Of a DNA stretch of 64,000 nt, positions 1-7,912 are shown piece after piece. The notes under the pieces are model-generated. The model did not search any database. It was not told the origin of the DNA and saw nothing but the letters and a program-made list of their open reading frames with translations. The first letter of the stretch is position 1. Each line of letters begins with the position of its first letter. Source of the DNA: Actinomycetaceae bacterium (lineage in GTDB: Bacteria > Actinomycetota > Actinomycetes > Actinomycetales > Actinomycetaceae). Position numbers and translations under genes: made by a program. The stretch covers positions 1-64,000 of the forward strand of contig JAUNVQ010000011.1 in assembly GCA_030540715.1 (NCBI GenBank). Reading direction: 5' to 3'.

Positions 1-286
1 CAAACTCACGCCTAGCCGCCGCAGACCGACCGCACTTCACCCCACCACAAGTCGACAGCATGCCAAGCCGTTCAATCTGCCCACTACCTGACCTACCCAC
101 AACCCGCCCAGCCCACCGCTTCGCCCTCTTCAATCCAGCCCACACTACCCCGATCACTAGAGCTGCACAAAGATTTACACTACGTATGCACGCCCTATCG
201 AGCACCCTACCCCGATCACTGGAGCTGCACCGTCTTGTTTACCAAAGGATTTAACCCCGCACACACACGCTGGTAGCATTGGTTTT
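1..286. other. Left-edge intergenic DNA with a 24-bp direct repeat
   Basis: No convincing gene is seen. The only open frame (60-254) has no ribosome-binding site and a low-complexity product. A 24-bp segment at 145-168 recurs at 207-230 with one mismatch. A copy of the window-wide 10-mer (as CTTCGCCCTC) lies at 119-128. Confidence 0.5.
145..230. repeat. Imperfect 24-bp direct repeat pair
   Basis: The two copies are 145-168 and 207-230, differing at one base (A versus G) and offset by 62 bp. They lie upstream of yggS. No function can be assigned; they could be a short duplication or a regulatory repeat. Confidence 0.6.
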
Positions 287-1045
287 ATGTCCGATTCACA
301 CGCACCCATCACCGCCGCCGACATCCGCGCGAATATCGAAAAAGTCTACGAACGCATCCACGCCGCCGCCACGCAAGCCGGCCGTACCCCCACCGAAATC
401 GCACTTGAGCTTGCCGTCAAAACACAAACACTCGACACATGCGTCGAAGCCGCGAAGGCGCTCGCCAACTTGGGCCACCCCATCCTGTTGGGCCACAACA
501 AGGTTCAAGAGGGCGTTGCCGCAGCTGAGCCTGTTTTGTCGGAGGTTCCTTCCACACGCATGCACATGATTGGCCATGTTCAAACCAACAAGATTAATCA
601 GACGCTGCGCTCGTGCCATGTGATTGAAACTGTTGACAGTTCGCGCTTTGCCGACCGACTCAATCAGCGCGTGCGCTCCGACGACGTACTGCGCCCAGAC
701 GGCATCTGCGATGTTTTTATTCAAGTGAATTCTTCGGGAGAACAAACGAAGTTCGGATGCTCCCCTGCTGAAGCCTACGACCTGGCATGTCATGTGGCCG
801 CTTTACCCAATCTACGCCTGCGCGGATTTATGACCATCGGCGCACACACCGATAATGAGACCGCTGTTCACCGCTCATTTTCGAAAGTACGCGCACTGCG
901 CGATCGCTGTATCTCCTCAGGAGAAAAAGGGTTATCGGAAGCTGTTGAGCTTTCTATGGGCATGACCGGCGATATGGAGATTGCGATTGCCGAAGGTTCA
1001 ACCATTGTGCGGGTCGGAACCGCAGTGTTCGGCCCGCGGCGCTGA
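287..1045 (+). CDS. yggS: YggS/PLPBP family pyridoxal-phosphate homeostasis protein
   Basis: This is a 252-residue protein with the alanine-racemase-N TIM-barrel fold of the YggS/PROSC family. Members bind pyridoxal 5'-phosphate and buffer vitamin B6 and amino-acid pools in the cytosol without a known catalytic reaction. The PLP lysine is expected in ELAVKTQT (Lys45). Family motifs follow: GHNKVQEG, MIGHVQTNKI, IQVNSSGEQTKFG, RGFMTIG, and near the C-terminus SMGMTGDMEIAI and GSTIVRVGTAVFG. The last group is the phosphate-binding end of the site. Length is normal to slightly long for the family. The usual FGEN..QE motif appears as LGHNKVQE, a mild divergence. No strong ribosome-binding site is visible, but the start fits the family N-terminus. 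It is convergent with ilvE. Confidence 0.9.
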   Translation: MSDSHAPITAADIRANIEKVYERIHAAATQAGRTPTEIALELAVKTQTLDTCVEAAKALANLGHPILLGHNKVQEGVAAAEPVLSEVPSTRMHMIGHVQTNKINQTLRSCHVIETVDSSRFADRLNQRVRSDDVLRPDGICDVFIQVNSSGEQTKFGCSPAEAYDLACHVAALPNLRLRGFMTIGAHTDNETAVHRSFSKVRALRDRCISSGEKGLSEAVELSMGMTGDMEIAIAEGSTIVRVGTAVFGPRR

Positions 1046-1077
1046 CAGGGAGACTGACCAACTTTGTTTTTGGCCAC

Positions 1078-1104
1078 GTAGACAACTCTCTAGGAGTAGT
1101 CTAC
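1078..1104. terminator. Hairpin between convergent yggS and ilvE
   Basis: GTAGACAACTC at 1078-1088 pairs with GAGTAGTCTAC at 1094-1104 (10 of 11 positions) around the loop TCTAG. It lies between two convergent genes, so it could end transcription from either side. There is no T-tract, so this is a candidate only. A perfect 12-bp tandem duplication follows at 1109-1132. Confidence 0.45.
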
Positions 1105-1244
1105 GGCTCAACCAGGAAGACAACCAGGAAGATGAGCTGATATCCGTGGCTATGACTAATCACGATTGAAATACTTGCGCTGCTTGTATCCTTTAGCCGG
1201 CAGTCGGCCCGCAAAGGACGCACACGCACTACTCGGCACTCTTA

Positions 1245-2396
1245 CTAATCACTGAGCTTATACATCCATCCAAACTTATCTTCAGCGTGTCCATACTGAA
1301 TAGCAGTCAATCGGTCAAAAATCTCTTTTGCAACTGGCCCAGATGGCACACTCACATCAAAGCCTTCTCCCTCAAGGCGACCAATTGGCGTGACCACGGC
1401 GGCGGTTCCGCAACCAAAAATCTCGGTGACATCGCCACTTTGCACACCATCAATAAGCTCATCTAGCGCAATGTCTTCTTCTACCACATTGCGTCCCAAA
1501 GACCGCATCAACTGGATGATTGCCCCACGCGTGCCGCCCTCTAAAATCGAACCTGTTAAACGCGGTGTTCGAATAGTGCCGTCTTTCATGACCGCCATCG
1601 CATTCATCGCGCCAAGTTCTTCAATATAGGTGCCTGACACGTCCACATAAAACACCTGTTCGTGGCCGCGCTCAGCTGCAAGTTTTTGTGGCATATAGCT
1701 GGCCGCGTAGTTGCCCGAACACTTCGCCTCACCTGTGCCGCCAGGTCCCGCACGGTGATAGTCACGCGTCACCCAAATACTTACTGGGGCAAAGCCGTTC
1801 GTAAAATACGGACCAGAGGGCGAACCAATACACATGTAGGTAATCTCGTGTGCGGGGTGTGCGCCAAGCGATCGCTCGGTAGCTATTGCAAAGGGGCGAA
1901 TATAAAGCGATGTGCCTTCACCGCTTGGAACCCACCGCTTATCAGCACGAACCATATCAACAATCGAGCCGATAAAATCTTCGACAGGCAGCTCAGGCAT
2001 AGCCATACGTCGCGCGGAGGCATTAAAACGTGCCGCATTAAACTGCGGGCGGAATGTCCACACCGACCCATCGGCATGACGATAGGCTTTCAATCCCTCA
2101 AATACGGCCTGACCATAATGAAATACAGCGCTTGACGGATCCATTGATAGTGGTGCATAACCGGTTAGCTCGTAGTTGTCCCACCCTTCGCCCTCTTTCC
2201 ACACGGCGCGTGCCATGTGGTCACCAAAGAAGGTGCCAAAGCGCAACGATTCCATGACCTGCGCGTAATGTGCTTCATCTGCCAAAGGTATGTTGCCTAC
2301 GACGGGGAATCGTCCAGCAAGTTCATCAGCGGCTGGTAGCGCAGCCAAGGCGGCCTGTTCTAATGCGGAAAGCTGTGTGTCCTTCAATGTTGTCAT
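1245..2396 (-). CDS. ilvE: Branched-chain amino-acid aminotransferase
   Basis: This 383-residue class IV (fold-type IV) PLP aminotransferase catalyses the reversible last step of leucine, isoleucine and valine synthesis, using glutamate as amino donor. The PLP-lysine segment is EAKCSGNYAAS. Other family marks are YGQAVFEGLKAYRH, LYIRPFAIATE, EELGAMNAMAV and EIFGCGTAAVVTPIG. Length matches the bacterial long-type BCAT. The frame extends upstream to 2474, but I chose the ATG at 2396 because AAAGGA sits about 7 nt upstream and the product then begins MTTLKDTQLS. A -10-like TAGAAT lies upstream at 2428-2433. leuB, on the same strand, lies about 300 bp upstream, so the two may have separate promoters. 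Confidence 0.95.
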   Translation of the reverse strand: MTTLKDTQLSALEQAALAALPAADELAGRFPVVGNIPLADEAHYAQVMESLRFGTFFGDHMARAVWKEGEGWDNYELTGYAPLSMDPSSAVFHYGQAVFEGLKAYRHADGSVWTFRPQFNAARFNASARRMAMPELPVEDFIGSIVDMVRADKRWVPSGEGTSLYIRPFAIATERSLGAHPAHEITYMCIGSPSGPYFTNGFAPVSIWVTRDYHRAGPGGTGEAKCSGNYAASYMPQKLAAERGHEQVFYVDVSGTYIEELGAMNAMAVMKDGTIRTPRLTGSILEGGTRGAIIQLMRSLGRNVVEEDIALDELIDGVQSGDVTEIFGCGTAAVVTPIGRLEGEGFDVSVPSGPVAKEIFDRLTAIQYGHAEDKFGWMYKLSD

Positions 2397-2427
2397 GACG
2401 ATTCCTTTGTTCAATACTTCTTCTTTT

Positions 2428-2433
2428 ATTCTA
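2428..2433 (-). promoter_or_regulatory. Candidate ilvE -10 element
   Basis: On the minus strand TAGAAT lies about 30 nt upstream of the chosen ilvE start. A weak GGGACA lies 19 nt further upstream as a possible -35. The match is visual only. Confidence 0.3.
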
Positions 2434-2487
2434 GCCCCGCAACGCAAGTAGTTGTCCCCTGTTTCATTCAGCAATCCACACCAATAG

Positions 2488-2507
2488 GCGGGCGCAAAGG
2501 GGCCCGC
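2488..2507. terminator. GC-rich hairpin between leuB and ilvE
   Basis: GCGGGC at 2488-2493 pairs perfectly with GCCCGC at 2502-2507 across an 8-nt loop. It lies downstream of leuB (minus strand) and upstream of ilvE. No T-tract follows on either strand, so termination is inferred from position only. Confidence 0.35.
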
Positions 2508-2695
2508 AGTGCAGACTTACCGACTACCTCCGCGTGCGCACACTAGCCTCCCTCATCACGCCAACGGGGCACACAAACCCTAGCCAACAACAAGCGCTTG
2601 TCCGCAACGGTGCCTGGGCTGCCTAACTGGGAGGCAATTAGAGGACGTATGTGTGGCAGACCTGTAGCAGAGGTGACCAACCATCCTAGATTTCC

Positions 2696-3766
2696 CTAGG
2701 CAATCAGGTCGCAAATGGCCTGTCCAATCTGTTCAGTCGAGCGTTTCGCAAGCCCCGGGTCCTTGGCGCGGGCAGCCATGTCGCGTTCAACCGCGTCGTA
2801 AATGGCCTGGGCCGCATCCGGCAGTTCCAGATGCTCCAGCATCATCGCAACCGAGAGGATCGTGGCCGTTGGGTCCGCAATCCCTTTGCCTGCAATATCG
2901 GGAGCCGAACCATGTACTGGTTCGAAAATCGACGGGAAGGCGCCTTCTGGATTAATATTTCCAGAGGCCGACAGTCCGATTCCACCAGTGACAGCGCCAG
3001 CTTCATCCGTCAAAATGTCGCCGAAAAGGTTATCTGTAACAATCACATCATAGCGTTGAGGATCTTGAACCAGATAAATAGTTGCCGCATCTACATGTGC
3101 ATAGTCGCAGGTGACCTCTGGGAATTCTTCACGGTTGAGCCGCTCCATTGTGCGCCGATACAGGTGCCCGGCATGAACCAGCACATTGTGTTTATGAACT
3201 AGTGTCAGTTTTTTGCGGCGCTTCATGGCCTGCTGGAAGGCAAAGCGCATGACGCGCTCAATACCAAATGCAGTGTTAATCGACACTTCGTTGGCGATCT
3301 CGTGGGGGGTGCCGTAGCGAAACGATCCGCCATTGCCGCAATACAGCCCTTCAGTGCCTTCACGAACCACCACGAAATCAATACCATCAGGGTTTTTCAG
3401 TGGGCTTTTCACACCTGGATAATATTTTGAGGGTCGCAAGTTCACATAGTGGTCAAAGCCAAAGCGCAGTTTCAGCAAGATCCCGCGTTCCAAGATACCT
3501 GATTCAACAGAGGGGTCACCTACTGCACCTAAAAGGATGGCATCAAAGGTTTTCAGTTGCTCAAACTCATCATCGGGCAGCACGTCACCTGTTTCGTGGT
3601 AGCGTTTTGCGCCCAAATTGAAATAGGTTTTATCGGTTGTGACCGCGCCCGATAACGCGTGGCCAAGAACATGGTCAAGAACGCGAACGCCCTGTTCAAC
3701 GATTTCTTCACCAATCCCATCACCAGGAATAATAGCAAGATTTAGCTTCTGTGATTGTGAACTCAT
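2696..3766 (-). CDS. leuB: 3-isopropylmalate dehydrogenase
   Basis: This 356-residue protein of the isocitrate/isopropylmalate dehydrogenase family oxidatively decarboxylates 3-isopropylmalate with NAD+ and a divalent metal in leucine synthesis. The N-terminus [14 protein letters not shown] is the family opening. Motifs follow in order: [38 protein letters not shown], the metal/substrate aspartate segment [15 protein letters not shown], and [15 protein letters not shown]. The open frame extends 14 codons upstream, but the ATG at 3766 gives the normal length; its ribosome-binding site is weak. leuC and leuD are not in the window, and leuA is about 26 kb away, so the pathway genes are scattered. 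Confidence 0.95.
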   Translation of the reverse strand: MSSQSQKLNLAIIPGDGIGEEIVEQGVRVLDHVLGHALSGAVTTDKTYFNLGAKRYHETGDVLPDDEFEQLKTFDAILLGAVGDPSVESGILERGILLKLRFGFDHYVNLRPSKYYPGVKSPLKNPDGIDFVVVREGTEGLYCGNGGSFRYGTPHEIANEVSINTAFGIERVMRFAFQQAMKRRKKLTLVHKHNVLVHAGHLYRRTMERLNREEFPEVTCDYAHVDAATIYLVQDPQRYDVIVTDNLFGDILTDEAGAVTGGIGLSASGNINPEGAFPSIFEPVHGSAPDIAGKGIADPTATILSVAMMLEHLELPDAAQAIYDAVERDMAARAKDPGLAKRSTEQIGQAICDLIA

Positions 3767-4097
3767 GCCACTAGCATAGGCCCTTATACACTTTTTGGGA
3801 CAAATCACTTTGGATAGTGAGACAGTTACGCGTTACATGTTCTGCATTATATGCATTGCGATACACCAATGCCGCGCAAAACCCCAATGCCACGCAACTG
3901 CACTCGCCCCCATCAAAGCCTTCCACACACCCCTCAGCCTTATATCCACGTAACCACTCCTTTCCCATCGCAGATACCCGCCGTCAATAGGTGGCATGCT
4001 TCATCCTTTGAAATCACCGTTCACCTGCGAATGTTTCAAGTGACTCTTCGCCTTCGCTAAGATGGGAATAATACGACAACAAAGAAAGAGTAGAATA
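3767..4097. other. Divergent promoter region between leuB and rbfA
   Basis: This is 331 bp without a gene. On the + strand, TAAGAT at 4059-4064 is a plausible -10 for rbfA about 33 nt before its ATG. TTTCAA 18 nt further upstream is only a weak -35. I see no clear hairpin or operator. Confidence 0.3.
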
Positions 4098-4553
4098 ATG
4101 GCTGATTCAACCCGGCAGCGCAAAGTTGCTGACCGTATTCAAACCACCGTCGCGCGAACTCTGGAACGCCGCATCAAGGATCCGCGACTGGGTTTTATCA
4201 CCATTACTGATTGCCGAGTCACCGGTGACCTGCAAAATGCCACGGTGTACTACACGGTTTTAGGTGACGAGAAACAGCGCAAGCTCACCGCTCAGGCGCT
4301 GCGCTCCGCGAAAGGGATTTTGCGCTCAGAAGTCGGAAAGGCTCTGGGGATCCGTTTGACACCCGAACTCGTTTTTGAACACGACACATTGCAAGAATCC
4401 GCAGCGGAGTTCGACGATGCTTTGGCCCGCGCGTTGGAGCGCGATAAAGAGATTGCCCAGCAGGCCGCTCAGGCAAAATATGCTGGCGAGGCCGACCCAT
4501 ACAGGCAAGAGGGTGAAGGCAGCGAGCTTGGTGAAGAAGAACAGGATGACTGA
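4098..4553 (+). CDS. rbfA: 30S ribosome-binding factor A
   Basis: This 151-residue protein is the KH-like RbfA maturation factor, which binds immature 30S subunits and helps process the 16S 5' end, notably in the cold. The hallmark segments are RVADRIQ-like [25 protein letters not shown] in the first 40 residues (split here as [12 protein letters not shown] and [13 protein letters not shown]), then [11 protein letters not shown] and [11 protein letters not shown]. An acidic tail follows. The ATG at 4098 was chosen over one 36 bp upstream because the family starts at [11 protein letters not shown] and AGAG precedes it. It overlaps truB by 8 bp, indicating translational coupling. In most actinobacteria rbfA follows infB; here infB lies apart on the opposite strand. 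Confidence 0.93.
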   Translation: MADSTRQRKVADRIQTTVARTLERRIKDPRLGFITITDCRVTGDLQNATVYYTVLGDEKQRKLTAQALRSAKGILRSEVGKALGIRLTPELVFEHDTLQESAAEFDDALARALERDKEIAQQAAQAKYAGEADPYRQEGEGSELGEEEQDD

Positions 4554-6132
4554 TGCGGCTGCATCGTGTGGGCCAGGTGGAGCGGGCGGATCTGGCGGGA
4601 TGAGTAGAGCGGGCAGATTGGTCAGACCAGGCGAACCAGACGAACCAGACGGCTCCGGTGCCCAGGTCGCGCTGAAGATGCTCTTCCAGCCGAACTATTT
4701 TCCACCGGGGGCCAACATTGATATGCCCCGCGGGAAGGTTCTATGCCCCGGGGGCGCCGGCAACGATCCATCCGGTTTTTTGCTGATTGATAAGCCTCGG
4801 GGACTGACCAGCCAGCAGGTTGTTTCAAGAGTTCGCCGGGCGTGTGGCATCAAAAAAGTCGGTCACGCAGGAACCTTGGATCCCATGGCCACAGGCTTGC
4901 TGCTGATTGGTGTTGGCAAGGCAACGCGCTTGCTGACCTACCTGGTAGGTGCCGATAAATCATATTGTGCAACCGTTCGTTTTGGGGTTGCCACAGTCAG
5001 TGACGACAAAGAGTCTTCCGCGGTGCGCATTGTCGGCGCACAGATCGGTGGCAACGACAAGAAGAACAATACTGCCCCACAGACCAACAACACCTCACAA
5101 GATGGCACCACCCCACAAAACGATACAACCAGGCAGGTCACCACCACGCAGGCCGATATGACGACGGCCAACGCCACCACGCCACACACCAACACCATCC
5201 CGCAAACCGGCACAACCAATTCACCGACCACCCCCACCCCGCACAACACCACCGCCCCACAAGACCACACAATCCCACGGGTCAATACGCACAGTATTGA
5301 CGATACTCTTGCGCAGTTTCGCGGACGCATCGATCAGGTTCCCTCCGCCGTGTCGGCCAAGAAAATTGCTGGGCAGCGTGCATATAAACTGGTTCGAGCC
5401 GGAGCCGACGTGCAACTTGAGCCACGCCAGGTCACCATCAGCAACCTTCGACGCATGAGCGAACCGACAGCTCTTTATACCCAATACGAAACGGAAGAAG
5501 ATACCCAGGTAATGCCTGCACTGTTAGGCGATGCAGGCACTGTGATGCCCTCGCAGGCCACGGCTACCGATAGTAACCATTCCAATCCGCTTCCTTCCCT
5601 TTCCTCAAAACCGCAGACAGACGATATCTCACCCACTGACACTCCTCTTTCACTTATCGATATACCAGTTGTTGATGTCGATATTGACATGCGTTGCTCG
5701 TCGGGGACCTATGTCAGGGCATTAGCTCGTGACCTTGGCGAATATTTGGGCAACGCCGCGCATCTTACCGCGTTGCGACGCTATAGTGTACACACGTTTT
5801 CTGTGGAAGATGCAGTGACACTTGACGATATTGCACGCCAAGCCGCCAGCCCCAGTGGCGTGTGTCTTTTGGATTCAGCGCAGGTCATGCGCCAAGTGTT
5901 GTCTCTCTATCAGGTAAGCAGCGATACCGTGGCAGATATTGCCTGTGGTCGCGCTGTATCGCTTGACAATGCAACCCCCATTTCCTCTGATAAAGACATT
6001 AACTGCTCCTTGAAACACTATGAATCACTCCGTGAAGAATCAATAGTTGGCTTAGTGGATACGAAGGGCAGGTTCATCGCGGTTGCCAAACGAAAAGGGG
6101 CGGAGCTTCGCCCTCGCGTCGTTGTGATATAA
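4546..6132 (+). CDS. truB: tRNA pseudouridine-55 synthase TruB with large low-complexity insertions
   Basis: TruB converts U55 in the T-loop of tRNAs to pseudouridine. The core is clear: [17 protein letters not shown] (77-93), [12 protein letters not shown] (106-117) with catalytic Asp112, [17 protein letters not shown] (264-280) and the thumb/active-site motif [16 protein letters not shown] (383-398), followed by a PUA-like C-terminus. At 528 residues it is far longer than the usual ~300. The excess is a Gly/Pro-rich N-terminal leader of about 75 residues, a Thr/Asn/Pro/Gln-rich insertion at about 165-248, and a Ser/Asp/Thr-rich insertion at about 303-370. The frame stays open through all three and no catalytic motif is lost. 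The start ATG overlaps the rbfA end by 8 bp. A later start (for example the Met at residue 60) is possible. Confidence 0.9.
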   Translation: MTDAAASCGPGGAGGSGGMSRAGRLVRPGEPDEPDGSGAQVALKMLFQPNYFPPGANIDMPRGKVLCPGGAGNDPSGFLLIDKPRGLTSQQVVSRVRRACGIKKVGHAGTLDPMATGLLLIGVGKATRLLTYLVGADKSYCATVRFGVATVSDDKESSAVRIVGAQIGGNDKKNNTAPQTNNTSQDGTTPQNDTTRQVTTTQADMTTANATTPHTNTIPQTGTTNSPTTPTPHNTTAPQDHTIPRVNTHSIDDTLAQFRGRIDQVPSAVSAKKIAGQRAYKLVRAGADVQLEPRQVTISNLRRMSEPTALYTQYETEEDTQVMPALLGDAGTVMPSQATATDSNHSNPLPSLSSKPQTDDISPTDTPLSLIDIPVVDVDIDMRCSSGTYVRALARDLGEYLGNAAHLTALRRYSVHTFSVEDAVTLDDIARQAASPSGVCLLDSAQVMRQVLSLYQVSSDTVADIACGRAVSLDNATPISSDKDINCSLKHYESLREESIVGLVDTKGRFIAVAKRKGAELRPRVVVI

Positions 6133-6172
6133 CTACCACCCCAAATATACGGTTGGATCAGTTAAGCAACTG

Positions 6173-6198
6173 GCGGTGTTAGCCACGACCAACACCGC
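6173..6198 (+). terminator. Hairpin downstream of truB
   Basis: GCGGTGTT at 6173-6180 pairs perfectly with AACACCGC at 6191-6198 across a 10-nt loop, about 40 bp after the truB stop. There is no T-tract. It probably ends or attenuates the rbfA-truB transcript. Confidence 0.45.
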
Positions 6199-6213
6199 TG
6201 GTATCCATTAAGA

Positions 6214-6225
6214 AACGGTACCGTT
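6214..6225. promoter_or_regulatory. 12-bp perfect palindrome
   Basis: AACGGTACCGTT is self-complementary. It lies alone in the gap after truB and may be an operator or a chance palindrome. Confidence 0.2.
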
Positions 6226-6610
6226 ACGAACCTTTCCCGTTGACACGAGTACCCCTGTTGACTTCCTGAAACCACCTTATTCACGGTTTCCGCCGTTCCC
6301 TATGTGGACAGGAGATTTCGCCCGACACAGACACGCCACCATCGACAACACCGCTCCCTCCTACCGACTGCACCGGTTAACGTCAGCCCGACTCCCGCAT
6401 CACCACGAGATAACCAGGGGTTCCTTTTCACCAACACGCACACCAGAAACGACATCAGAAGGCTCACAGTCCCCAGCACTTCCAAAAAGTTTTCTATTGC
6501 TAACCTTCACTCCCTCACTAACACCTAGTACTTGCAGGGATTCTACGTCGAATTCCATATCCAAAAGCGCTAAAATATAGACAGAAATTACGAAGAAAGA
6601 GGTTTACTCC

Positions 6611-6871
6611 ATGTCTCAATGTGGCTGCGGCGGACGCTGTAAAAGTTCTGGACATAGCACTGAACAGGGCGATGGCCCTCACACTACAGCCCATAAAACC
6701 CGCGGTCAGCTAGGTGCCGCGCCTGCTGGTCGCCCCGAACTGATGGTTCGTGCAGCTAAGAAGACTCAGCGTGATTTCGTTGCCGAAGAACAAGAATTCG
6801 CGCAGGTGCGCAGCCAACGTAATCACAGCTCCAACCCATCTCACTTGCCCCAAGACTTCACCTCACAATGA
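6611..6871 (+). CDS. Small Cys-rich N-terminal protein of unknown function
   Basis: I do not recognise this 86-residue protein. It begins MSQCGCGGRCKSSG, with three cysteines in the first ten residues (spacing C-x-C-x3-C) that could hold a metal or FeS ligand set or a palmitoyl/redox site; this is inference. The rest is hydrophilic, with no membrane segment and no signal peptide. An AGAGG ribosome-binding site lies 8 nt before the ATG, which makes it a convincing gene. Its stop is only 9 bp before ribF, so the two are probably co-transcribed, in the slot between truB and ribF. Conservation in relatives would settle whether it is functional. Confidence 0.7.
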   Translation: MSQCGCGGRCKSSGHSTEQGDGPHTTAHKTRGQLGAAPAGRPELMVRAAKKTQRDFVAEEQEFAQVRSQRNHSSNPSHLPQDFTSQ

Positions 6872-6880
6872 AATTGAAGA

Positions 6881-7870
6881 ATGAATATCTGGAACTGCCC
6901 CGCTGATATCCCCGCAGATTTTTCCTGCGTCGCAACAATCGGTATTTTCGATGGTGTCCACAAAGGCCACCGAGTCATTATCGATAAGGTAATTGATGCC
7001 GCCCGTGAACGCTCGATAGCTTCAGCCGTGCTCACTTTTGACCCACACCCCGCAACGATCCATTGTCCCGAGGCCGATGTACGCCTTATTATGCCTGTTC
7101 AAGACCGTCTCAATACTTTGGAAGCTATGGGGGTAGATGCCACGTGGCTGGCCACCTACGATCGTGAACTCTCACTGCTCACTCCCGATGATTTTGTACG
7201 CCAATATTTCGTTGAAGCCTTGGGCGCGCGTCATATTATTGTTGGCGAAGATGTGCGTTTTGGCTTGAATAACTCCGGTGATCTTACAACCCTTAGTGAA
7301 CTTGGCAACCAGTATAACTTCACTGTTGAATCAGTTGCAGACATGTGCGACGATGACGGGCATCGCTGGTCGTCTACGCGTGTGCGCCAGCTACTGTCCG
7401 AAGGTGATGTCCTTGGAGCTGGCCGTATTCTTGGCCGCGCCTATCGTCTTCGTGGCGAAGTTCAACACGGTTATAAAAGAGGTCGCGACCTGGGTTTTCC
7501 AACCGCAAATCTCCCTGCAAGCGACCTGGGTGTTGTTCCTGCTGACGGCGTGTATGCTGGCTGGCTTATTCGTACCGTTCCGGGTACATCTTCGGTGGAA
7601 AAACTCCCTGCCGCAATCTCGGTTGGTACCAACCCCCAGTTCAACAACACTTCTGTCACAGTCGAAGCTCATGTGTTAGGACGTGCCGATTTGAATCTTT
7701 ATGGCGAACAAGTTGCCTTAGATTTTGTGCGACACATTCGCCCCATGATGGCATTTGATTCTGTGGAGACCCTTCTTGAGCGCATGGATGATGACCTGCT
7801 GCAAACTGCACGGATCCTGGGTGTTCCCCCTGCTTACCGGGTTGACCCCGCGAAAGTTACTGCGAAGTAG
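6881..7870 (+). CDS. ribF: Bifunctional riboflavin kinase / FAD synthetase
   Basis: RibF phosphorylates riboflavin to FMN and adenylylates FMN to FAD. The 329-residue protein has the N-terminal nucleotidyltransferase domain with TIGIFDGVHKGHRVII (HxGH-type site) and LTFDPHPATI, then VGEDVRFGLNNSGD and the SSTRVRQLL segment. The C-terminal kinase domain has GYKRGRDLGFPTANL and ISVGTNPQFN, the PTAN magnesium/ATP site and its partner loop. Length is typical. It follows the small Cys-rich gene by 9 bp. RibF here completes the pathway begun by the rib operon at 43-47 kb. Its end faces the convergent LRV gene at 7913 across 42 bp. Confidence 0.95.
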   Translation: MNIWNCPADIPADFSCVATIGIFDGVHKGHRVIIDKVIDAARERSIASAVLTFDPHPATIHCPEADVRLIMPVQDRLNTLEAMGVDATWLATYDRELSLLTPDDFVRQYFVEALGARHIIVGEDVRFGLNNSGDLTTLSELGNQYNFTVESVADMCDDDGHRWSSTRVRQLLSEGDVLGAGRILGRAYRLRGEVQHGYKRGRDLGFPTANLPASDLGVVPADGVYAGWLIRTVPGTSSVEKLPAAISVGTNPQFNNTSVTVEAHVLGRADLNLYGEQVALDFVRHIRPMMAFDSVETLLERMDDDLLQTARILGVPPAYRVDPAKVTAK

Positions 7871-7912
7871 AGCCGCACCCTACGCCCACATGCATGATGA
7901 TTCTTATCAACC

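Larger units (their letters stand above)
6133..6610. other. Intergenic region between truB and the small Cys-rich gene
   Basis: This is 478 bp without a supported gene; overlapping frames at 6302-6580 lack ribosome-binding sites. It holds a hairpin at 6173-6198 and a 12-bp perfect palindrome at 6214-6225. TAAAAT near 6571, about 40 nt upstream of the next gene, could be a -10. The region suggests that the small gene and ribF have their own promoter. Confidence 0.4.

Noticed and set aside
60-254. Open frame of 64 codons at the left edge
   Set aside because: No ribosome-binding site and a product rich in Pro/Ser/His/Thr with no recognisable fold; it runs across both copies of the 24-bp repeat.
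6302-6580. Overlapping short frames before the Cys-rich gene
   Set aside because: No ribosome-binding sites and low-complexity products; two overlapping frames in the same place indicate noise.
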